Assembly: GCF_040712315.1 (NCBI RefSeq)
Contig: NC_134013.1
Location: 85,814,001 to 85,878,000, forward strand
DNA from: Castanea sativa
Lineage: Eukaryota > Streptophyta > Magnoliopsida > Fagales > Fagaceae
Direction: 5' to 3'
DNA: 64,000 bases
The notes under the pieces were generated by a model that did not search any database, was not told the DNA's origin, and worked only from the letters and a program-made list of their open reading frames with translations. The position numbers were made by a program, and so were the translations under genes. How positions within the stretch are numbered: position 1 is the first letter of the stretch; every line of letters starts with the position of its first letter. Below, piece after piece: positions 56,460 to 64,000 of the stretch.

Positions 56460-58380
56460 GGTTAGGGTTTGTATCTTTTTAGTTTCAGATAGGTTTGATT
56501 TTCGGTATCTCTCCTTTATTTCTGAGGGTTTATTAGAGATGTAATCATATTTCTGATATGAAAGAAGTTTAATTCTTATAATCAATTTTGTTATTCTTGT
56601 TGATTGGAGAGTTAAATTTTAAGGTAAAGAATTGATTTCCCATGGACATGGAATTGTGGTATCGGTGGCTCCTTATGAATTTGGTAAAGCAAGTGGTAAT
56701 CATAGTTGAGTTCTGGGTTCGTCTCGCCCTTTTTAATGCTTTGCTCACATGATAAGGATTAAGAACTAGAATGCCACCAATTATAAATAGTGAAGCGTAT
56801 CGAACTAGTCTATATAATAAAGAACACACTTTTTTTTTTTTTTTTTAAATTTATTGGGCAAATCACAATTTATTACGGTGATTTACTTGAAATTTAAGTT
56901 ATTTATAGGTGGTTTGAAATTTGACATTTTGTTTATTGAGGTTAATTCAATTAGATTTTTACAAGTTATTTTTAAAAATAAAGTTAAATATGTAATTTTA
57001 GTTTATTTTTATGTCTCTCTTTTTTAAAAATACAATATACATAAAAATATAAGAGTAAATAAGATAAAAAATTATCTATTGAAACATTTTTATTATGGAA
57101 TTTCAAATTATAAATAGACTGTTTAAATTTTGGTCAAACTTCAAATAGGTAAAGTGGTAATTTTTTTATAAGTAATCAATTTAAATTTCAGTCAAATTAT
57201 AAGCGGATAAGTTGTAATTTGTCTTTTTTTTTTTTAATTTTTTTTTTAGTACACAACTATGCATATGTAGGTTCCAAGTATACAAATTTTTTATATTTAA
57301 TTAACCTATTTGTGCAAATACAAAACTTCAAAGAAAGTTCACAATTTTAGGCTCCAATTAGTAATGGTATTTAAACAACAAAAATTATTATTTTTTAGGC
57401 TTCAATTTATACTTTTTTATTTATTTATGTGTATTTTTAGAAAATTTTAACAATGTTACTAGCAATTTCTTGCTTAACGGGCTTTTGGTTTACACAATTT
57501 TGCAAATACACAACTTCAAAGAAAGTTTACAATTCTAAACGTTCAAGTTCAATCTATGCAAATTTGAAGGAACACAATTATTTATGGGGTTTGAGAGAGT
57601 GGTTTGAGTTATGTTGTATGAGTATTTATGATATATGTGTGGGTGAAAAAGTATGTAAAAATATGTGTAATATTGTTTAAAATATGTTGAAATTTGTTAA
57701 AACTATGCTGCAAACGAGCCCTTAGTATTCAAAGCATATAAGATTGTACAAAATTTTGTACCAATTTTTCAATGAAAGTACAAAATTATGTACTTTAAAG
57801 TATACAAAATTTTAATTTTATAATTTTATATATTTAACGCACACAATTTTTTTAATTTTGTGCATTCAATATACATCATTTTTTTAAGAATGTAATTTTT
57901 TTTGAAGTGTACATAATTCTATATATTTAATACATACAAGTTTTCATACAATGTACACAAATTTTCAATTTATACATTTAATGGACACCATTTTTCAAGG
58001 AATAATTGTAATTGTATATTCAAACTACATAAATTTTTAAACTAATTATATTAAGTAAAACAACACAAGGTATTCATTCTATTTTTTTAAGTGTAATTGA
58101 TATATACTAGTAAAATATATGAAATTAGAAGTTCAATGGAAAAATCACAAAATTGAATATAACAATGTTTTGTTTAAGCTCCCACAATCATTGCAAATCT
58201 AGCATTGATTGTACGTGAAGAGGTTGTATTTTTATTTTCCAATATGAACACAACTTACTGGGCTTTTAATGTGGGCCTGATCATAGACAGACCTTGTTAT
58301 CCTATAGCGGCCCATAACAATCCTTTCGTCATTCTACCCTTCAGAGTTTCCACATTCCACTACTGAATCCAACTGAGTTA
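56460..58380. other. AT-rich intergenic region between H4 and TML
   Basis: The H4 3' UTR occupies the first 100 bp or so. Beyond about 56830 it is very AT-rich, with many TACACAA/TATACAAA words. A MITE fragment (about 57590-57722) shares GGGTGAAAAAGTATGTAAAAA with the one at 31081-31225 and ends AAACGAGCCCTTA. No gene is seen; the frame at 57453-57680 has no family resemblance. Confidence 0.45.
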
Positions 58381-58589
58381 CCGACTCTCTCTCCTCTCTT
58401 CCCAACTGAAAAAATTGAAATGATTTCATTTTCATATCTCTACACCAAACAGAAATAGAAGTATCATCTATCAAAATGATACACTAAAAAATCATCTCAA
58501 TCTCATTTCCTTCAAAAACCCCCAACCCAATTCCTCTCATTTTCACTCAGATCCAAACTCAAACCCTACACGGATCCGAATCGATCACC

Positions 58590-60533
58590 ATGTCTTGCTT
58601 AGCTCTTTCTCTCCAACCCGCAAACGGATCCGATATCCTCCTCCAGACCCGCGAGTGGTTCCCACCCGCACGCGCCCTCGTAGCTCTCTCCTCCTTCCGC
58701 CAAACCCGCCAAGCCTTCGCCGCCGCCAAACACCACCACCACCACAACAACCACCCCTCCGCCACGTCAGCCACGACCTCCTCCGACGCTGACGCCGACT
58801 CTATCGCCTCTCTCGGCGACGATCCTCTCGCCGCCTCGAGCGGCCAGCTCATCGTCGGAGTGGAAAGCCGGTACCGCGTGGTGTACCGCCTCGTGAACTC
58901 GATCTACGTGCTCGGAATCACCACCGCCGATCAGGACGACGATAAGTCCTCCTCCGTCAACGTCTTCGAGTGCATCCACATCGTCAACCAAGCCGTCAGC
59001 GTCGTCGTCACGGCGTGCCGCGGCGTCGACGTGACTCCGGAGAAGCTCAGCCGTAAGTACGCCGAGATCTACATGGCTCTCGACATCGTCCTCCGCGGCG
59101 TGAGCGGTATCCGCCTCGCTGCGATGCTCGGATCGATGCACGGCGATGGTATCGCCAAGATGGTCCACTCCGCACTCGACACCGAGAGCAAGATCCGCGG
59201 CGCCGATAATTGGACTAATCTGGAGCCGCATTCTATCGATCACGAATCGGGCGTCGAATCGTTTTCGAACGCTCGCTTTGAATTGCCGCCGGAGACGCTT
59301 GTGGCCGGAGACGAGGTGGTGGCAAGCCTCGTGCCGATGGCGCAGACCGATCAGCAGCAAGAACAGCCGCAGGAGGAGGCGCCTGTGGCTGAGAAAGACC
59401 CGTTCGCGGCGAGTGAAGCCATTAACAAGCCGCAAGAGCTTGTGAGTGGGTTTAAGAAGAACAAAGACCCGTCCGCCACGGATTTAACGCTGGCATTGTC
59501 GGGTCTTGAGGTTACTACATTGCCTCCCGCGGAGGCGACACAATCTACGTACATTGGAGTTGAGGGATTCGAAGGGGATTATGGTGGAGTTGAGTATAGC
59601 AACGAGAAGGCGAGTTTGGATGATGCATTTCAAGGATTCAATGCTCCTTTTGGTGGAGGATTGGATGCTTCGGAGTTTTTGGCTACCACAAAAGTTGATA
59701 AGCCTCAAGGGCTTGGTGGGCTTGAATTGTTGCATACTAGTGATGCACCAGTGGCAGCTGGTGCTGCTGGTGGAGCTAAGACTCCGCTTGAGGATTTGGT
59801 GACGAAAACGGAACAGAAGGGTCCGGAGATGCACATTGTGGAAGAGATTAGTGCTGAGTTCAGAGAATCATTGCTTGCTAGAGTAGGATTGATGGGTGTG
59901 GTTTATTTGAAAACATTGCCAACCAAAGTGTCTGGTGATAAAGAAACCGAGTTTTCATTCCGGGTGGAGGGTGTAAATGCGGTTAAGAGATTTGTTATGC
60001 AGAGTTCTCGTGTTAGTAGTCTCGGGAATGGGATGTTTCATGTAAGGACAGCGGCTTCTGATGAGCCTATACCGATTTTGAAGTATAGTTTGCAACCTAG
60101 GTTGACTCCATTGCCATTGAGGGTTCGGCTTGTAAAACGTCATACCGGGACTTTACTTTCTGTGATGATACAATATGTTTCGAGTCCCGAATTGCTAACA
60201 CCATTGTGTGATGTATCATTTATTTTGAAACTACCGGTTGACCCTACATTGTTGAAGGTGTCTCCAAAAGCTATGTTGAATAGGTCTGAGAGAGAATTGA
60301 AATGGCATGTTTCCGAGATTCCAGTGAATGCTCCTCCTGGACGGTTGAGGGTGAGGATGCCCGTGGATTCTATTGAGGAAGACGAAGAGATTGAGGTTGT
60401 TTGTTATGTGAAGTTTTCAGTACAAGGAGCTAGATCATTATCTGGGGTTTGCCTACGGCCTACTTCTGAGGGTAAGACAGACTTTTACGAGGTTAGTCAC
60501 AAGTTTGAGAGTGGGATGTATTTGTGCAATTGA
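58590..60533 (+). CDS. TML: TML-type muniscin, medium subunit-like protein of the TPLATE complex
   Basis: A 647-residue intronless frame. The N-terminus (MSCLALSLQPANGSDILLQT) and the C-terminal mu-homology region resemble plant TML, the muniscin-like subunit of the TPLATE complex that acts with AP-2 in clathrin-mediated endocytosis at the plasma membrane. Residues 86-205 form a longin-like N-terminal domain (GQLIVGVESRYRVVYRLVN, SRKYAEIYMALDIVL). Residues 206-410 are a low-complexity linker rich in Q, E, G and A, with a DPF motif at 270-272 of the kind bound by adaptor appendages. Residues 412-647 are the mu-homology domain, ending MYLCN. A histidine run is at 48-52. The first 900 bp are notably GC-rich, unlike the rest. 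The start is the first ATG after a UTR-like leader. Name assigned by family resemblance. Confidence 0.9.
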   Translation: MSCLALSLQPANGSDILLQTREWFPPARALVALSSFRQTRQAFAAAKHHHHHNNHPSATSATTSSDADADSIASLGDDPLAASSGQLIVGVESRYRVVYRLVNSIYVLGITTADQDDDKSSSVNVFECIHIVNQAVSVVVTACRGVDVTPEKLSRKYAEIYMALDIVLRGVSGIRLAAMLGSMHGDGIAKMVHSALDTESKIRGADNWTNLEPHSIDHESGVESFSNARFELPPETLVAGDEVVASLVPMAQTDQQQEQPQEEAPVAEKDPFAASEAINKPQELVSGFKKNKDPSATDLTLALSGLEVTTLPPAEATQSTYIGVEGFEGDYGGVEYSNEKASLDDAFQGFNAPFGGGLDASEFLATTKVDKPQGLGGLELLHTSDAPVAAGAAGGAKTPLEDLVTKTEQKGPEMHIVEEISAEFRESLLARVGLMGVVYLKTLPTKVSGDKETEFSFRVEGVNAVKRFVMQSSRVSSLGNGMFHVRTAASDEPIPILKYSLQPRLTPLPLRVRLVKRHTGTLLSVMIQYVSSPELLTPLCDVSFILKLPVDPTLLKVSPKAMLNRSERELKWHVSEIPVNAPPGRLRVRMPVDSIEEDEEIEVVCYVKFSVQGARSLSGVCLRPTSEGKTDFYEVSHKFESGMYLCN

Positions 60534-61799
60534 GCTATCAATGAAATTGGTTACCTATTGTTGTACTTCTTTTTTGATTCCTTTTGTTCAAGGGGGTGTA
60601 TGGTCTTAACATGTGTATCATTCTTTGATTTCAAGCTTGTAACTTAGATTCAGAGTTATGTGATATGTTTGTGTTTTTGTGTTACAAGCTATTTTGCTTT
60701 CTCAATGGACAGTATTCATTATGTGTGTGTCTTGTGGCTTTATTTTTTTGGTCTGTTCTTTATTTAAGTTCATAATTTCAATATCATAGGGCACTTTGCA
60801 AAAAGTGGAAGCCTTGTGCATTAGGTACGACATTTTAGGGTATGGTGGCTAACTAAACTATGCGTTGATAAATCATTAATCTGGAATCTGGAAGTGGAAG
60901 TATCATTAAAAAGTTATAGCCTGGTTGAAACACTGTTATTAATACTAGGTAGTTCTGTTTCTGAAAAACTTTTAAAATCACAATTTATTATGTTGTCAAG
61001 TGGTCATCGAATAAGTTTGATATACCAAGTGTTATCTAATAGCACTAGATTTTGGAATATAATATTTACAGTGGTAATTCACTTTGAGAGATTGGCTAAA
61101 TTTTTTCTTTGTGATGTATTGAGGATTGAATGGTGTTAAGATATGTTTGATCCAATATTTCCTACTATGGAGGTTTTACTAGGTTTCTTCACCATGGTAT
61201 TCCAGTCACTGAAGTGCTTGTTTTGGGTTTCAGTGCTGTTCACCTGTTCCAGTGTCTTAATTGTTGATCTTTTCAGCCTAGATGTTTATGCTTTATTTTT
61301 TGGTCCCTGGAAGAGCATTCTTTTATGGGAAACTGCAATTCCTTGTGCTTGTTGCGAACTAGTATAAAATTGAGTTTGGATTGTGATTTAAATGGTTCTG
61401 AGTGGAGGGAGACAAAAATATATAGTGACACTAGGATGGGTTTTGGGGACAAGAGAATGTTCAGGGTGCAATGTCATTTGATTTTTGAAGCCTTCTATCT
61501 TCCAGGCAGAGCAGACTATAGGTATAGTGGTGCCTTTTAGGTTGTTTGATGTGAACATGGATTGTGGCTGTAATTATGTCAAATCCTTGTATGCCATCCC
61601 TTGCATCCAAATCAATCATTTAATTAGGTGATAAATCTATTCAGTTTCCACAAGGTTGTTGGTTATGTTGTCTAGGTGAATCAAATGGAATCAATCTTCA
61701 GTGGCCTTTCAAATACATTTTACTAACTTAATCCCTTAAATACCTTTATCTCCAGAGTGAAGTTTAGTCAATAGTGATGAAATAGGTTGAGGGAGTGAG
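60534..61799. other. Downstream flank of TML
   Basis: The first 300 bp or so are probably 3' UTR. The rest is single-copy-looking with short open frames (60894-61139, 61143-61367, 61325-61540) that show no recognised family. I see no repeat structure in it. Confidence 0.35.
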
Positions 61800-62073
61800 T
61801 ATGTTGAAACGAAATCGTTGTTCCTTTGAGGATAATGAGAAGACGTTGGATGAGTTAAAAGTTTTATGCTAACGTTATTTTTTGGAGTGGTCTCGTTGTT
61901 GGGGTTTTACTGATTGTTCTTCTCTCTCTGAGTTTATGTTTTCCTTTAGCTTAGTTTCCTGATTTCTCTTTTGGCTGTGCTGGTTTTTTTTTTTCATCAT
62001 CATGAACAACTTGTACTTTTCCTTTTTTTCACTTTAATAAAAGTTTTCTGATTACCTATCAAAAAAAAAAAAG
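61800..62073 (+). pseudogene. LINE ORF2 C-terminal remnant with poly-A tail
   Basis: Translation from about 61806 gives KRNRCSFEDNEKTLDELKVL, one stop, then RYFLEWSRCWGFTDCSSLSEF, the usual end of plant LINE ORF2. The 3' UTR ends AATAAAAGTTTTCTGATTAC and a poly-A run at 62062-62073. It is a severely 5'-truncated insertion. Confidence 0.82.
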
Positions 62074-62482
62074 CCAAACCGAAGGGAGGATGATCCATTA
62101 TTTTTCTGAGTTATGAAACTTATGGAAAAATTGTGGGTTTCTCAGGCAATACATAAGTGTATCTCTGTGCGTGTCACATGCACGTGTATTGGTTTAGAAA
62201 AACTTGAAGCTAATACCTACCCTAGTGCCACCTCACCAATTAACTAAAGCTCAAGAGCCAATAGTTTCAATATAAAGCATTCACAACAGGCTAGATAAAT
62301 GGGTTGTTCTGCCAACGTTCAGCTAGACTGGCATAAAAATGTGCTGCATGAGACTTGCTTGTGACTGGCCAAAATCTGTTTAGCTAGACCAGCATAAAAA
62401 TGCAGGCTCGCTGGTGACTCGGCAAAATCTGTAATTGCTACATTACCTCGCCCCTACTGAGGTACTATAGCTCACCAAATGT

Positions 62483-62507
<25 letters not shown>
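62074..62507. other. Spacer with a TA run
   Basis: No gene is recognised. Two related phrases (AGCTAGACTGGCATAAAAATG and AGCTAGACCAGCATAAAAATG) recur about 70 bp apart near 62321 and 62391. The TA run at about 62484-62507 borders the next LINE remnant. Confidence 0.4.
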
Positions 62508-62514
<7 letters not shown>

Positions 62515-63115
62515 CTGGTCCTCTCACTAATGTTTTTCCTTGGAAGAGCATTTGGTGTGTAAAGGTTCCTAAACGAGTGTCTTTCTTGTTATGGATAGCA
62601 GCTAGGGGTGGGATACTCATCATTGATAATCTTGTTAAGAGAGGTCAGTCCCTGGTTAATAGGTGGTACTTGTGTTGTTGTGATGGGGAATTTGTGGACC
62701 ATCTTCTTTGCAAGTTTGCTCATGCTTTATGGAGTAAAGTATTTAATGTATTTGGGATAAAGTGAGTAATGCCGAAGACAGTTAGTTCTCTTCTTTTTGC
62801 ATGGAGGAATTGGTTTAGGAAGAACCTGTCAACTACATGGAATATGGTTCTGGCATGATTAATGTGGTTAGTTTGGCAAGAATGTATACCCTTACTTTTG
62901 AAGATATTAAGAGACCCTTAGATCTCTTAAAATCTCTTCCTTTTGGTACTTTGTTTCAATGGGCTCGTATTTTGGGTTTTATGCAGTGTATTTCTATTTC
63001 TGATTTCCTACAATCTGTTAGCTTTAGTTCTTGGACTATAGGTTTTTGCGTGTCCATCATCTTGAACACGATGTTCATTTCTTTCAATAAAAGTCTTATT
63101 ACCTATACACACACA
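62508..63115 (+). pseudogene. LINE ORF2 remnant: zf-RVT domain to 3' end
   Basis: The open frame at 62508-62765 reads FPWKSIWCVKVPKRVSFLLW, then GQSLVNRWYLCCCDGEFVDHLLCKFAHALW, a zf-RVT domain. Around 62895 TLTFEDIKRPLDLLKSL and FGTLFQWARILGF give the ORF2 C-terminus in another frame. The 3' end AATAAAAGTCTTATTACC is followed by a CA microsatellite (63107-63120) in place of a poly-A tail. 5'-truncated. Confidence 0.82.
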
Positions 63116-64000
63116 CACACCTATATAGGTTTTCATGATGGCCTGTACTCTGTCTCCAATATACCTTTATCCACACAAATCAGTGAAGATAGACAACGAG
63201 GATGGTGATTTGTCTTTGGGATTTTAAATTGGTTGGGTTTAAGATGGATTTGGATTTTGGTGACAGTTGATTGAAGCTTGTGGGGGTTGTTGGCTATGGG
63301 CCACAACTTGTGGCGGTTCAGGTGAGGCTCAGCGACCATGTGGTTGGCATGGCTTATTTGGTTGAGGATTTGACTTGGTAAAGAATTTATGGGAGTGAAT
63401 GGTTTGATTGTGGCTGGAAATGTGTTTAATCGGGTTGCTTGATTGTTGGACATACCATGTGTGGCAGTGTGAAGTGGCTGAGCTTGTGTAGTCTGAGTCT
63501 AGATTGGTGTATTTGAGTGTGTGATTTGTGGGTTTGGATTTGCTTGTTGTGGTGGTTCGCCGTTATTTGTGAATTGTTTCTGTCAAATGGAAGGTGGTGA
63601 AGAGGGAAAATTATTTTTAATTTTTTTAAAAAAAAATTTGGAGCGAGAAGAAAATATAATAGAGAAATAAATAGAGAGTGATGCATGTGTATGTGAATAG
63701 TATAGTTCAAATAGAAAATGTAGGCTTAATTTAGTGAAAAGCATTGAGCTTGCTGCGAATGCTCTAACTAGTGGTCCCCCCCTCCCTCTCTTATATCCAC
63801 ACACACATTGATACAATGAATGGGCAATGGGGATAGATGTCTATGATTATAGAGTATTCTCTGTGTACTCTAAGAAGCATATATTTACACTATTTGACAA
63901 GTCTAACAGTGCCTTTGATTCATGAAGTATCACAAGTTGATGTGGTGTCTAGCCTTTTGGTATGAGTTAGATCTGGTAAGCTAGGTCCTCAGCACTTTCT
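63116..64000. other. Unannotated right end of the window
   Basis: A GT/TGG-rich stretch (63210-63560) is followed by AT-rich sequence. A CA-type word run (ACACACAC) lies near 63800. The minus-strand frames at 63133-63816 show no recognised family or splice structure. Confidence 0.3.

Noticed and set aside
58767..59435. 222-codon open frame on the minus strand
   Set aside because: It is the antisense shadow of the GC-rich 5' half of TML; it has no domain of its own.

Overview
The window looks like nuclear DNA of a eudicot plant. It is AT-rich, has spliced and intronless plant-type genes, and is crowded with plant LTR retrotransposons, LINEs, hAT/MULE/Harbinger elements and Helitron-like repeats. 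The repeat style (long Ty3 and Ty1 LTRs, germin-like genes in tandem) suggests a woody rosid such as oak/Fagaceae, but that is inference only. I see no organellar or bacterial sequence and no CRISPR array.

Five host protein genes are well supported, all on the + strand: an intronless cytosolic sulfotransferase (1965-3023), two tandemly duplicated two-exon germin-like proteins (28152-29193 and 33271-34143), histone H4 (56148-56459), and a 647-residue TML-type muniscin of the endocytic TPLATE complex (58590-60533). They do not form a pathway. They are islands between blocks of nested transposons.

Layout. 1-1.1 kb: end of an LTR holding a hAT element. 1.9-3.0 kb: sulfotransferase. 3.8-8.4 kb: decayed Ty3 gag/LTR and a Ty1-type LTR. 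9.5-20.9 kb: a structurally complete but mutated Ty3/gypsy element of the Tat type (GATAT target duplication, two RNase H domains). Between its integrase and 3' LTR it carries a 151-bp tandem array and a three-exon gene on the opposite strand. 21.1-21.8 kb: solo LTR with its own TATA box. 23.9-27.4 kb: a LINE on the minus strand whose reverse transcriptase has lost its active-site block. 27.6-35.3 kb: tandem duplication with the germin-like genes. 35.3-39.1 kb: Ty1-type 3' end and a two-unit MITE-like repeat, inserted into a repeat that followed germin-like gene 2. 39.7-52.5 kb: two copies of a Helitron-like repeat, one split by a 3.8-kb MULE and by a 4.5-kb LTR-like element that itself contains a solo LTR. 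52.8-55.7 kb: a 325-bp palindrome followed by three head-to-tail Helitron-like units, two of them carrying later insertions. 56-60.5 kb: H4 and TML. 61.8-63.1 kb: two LINE tails.

The best candidates for something little described are the spliced antisense gene in the Tat-type element, whose splice junctions keep one reading frame over three exons, and the Helitron-like tandem array with its double-3'-end palindrome. All identity statements were made by eye.
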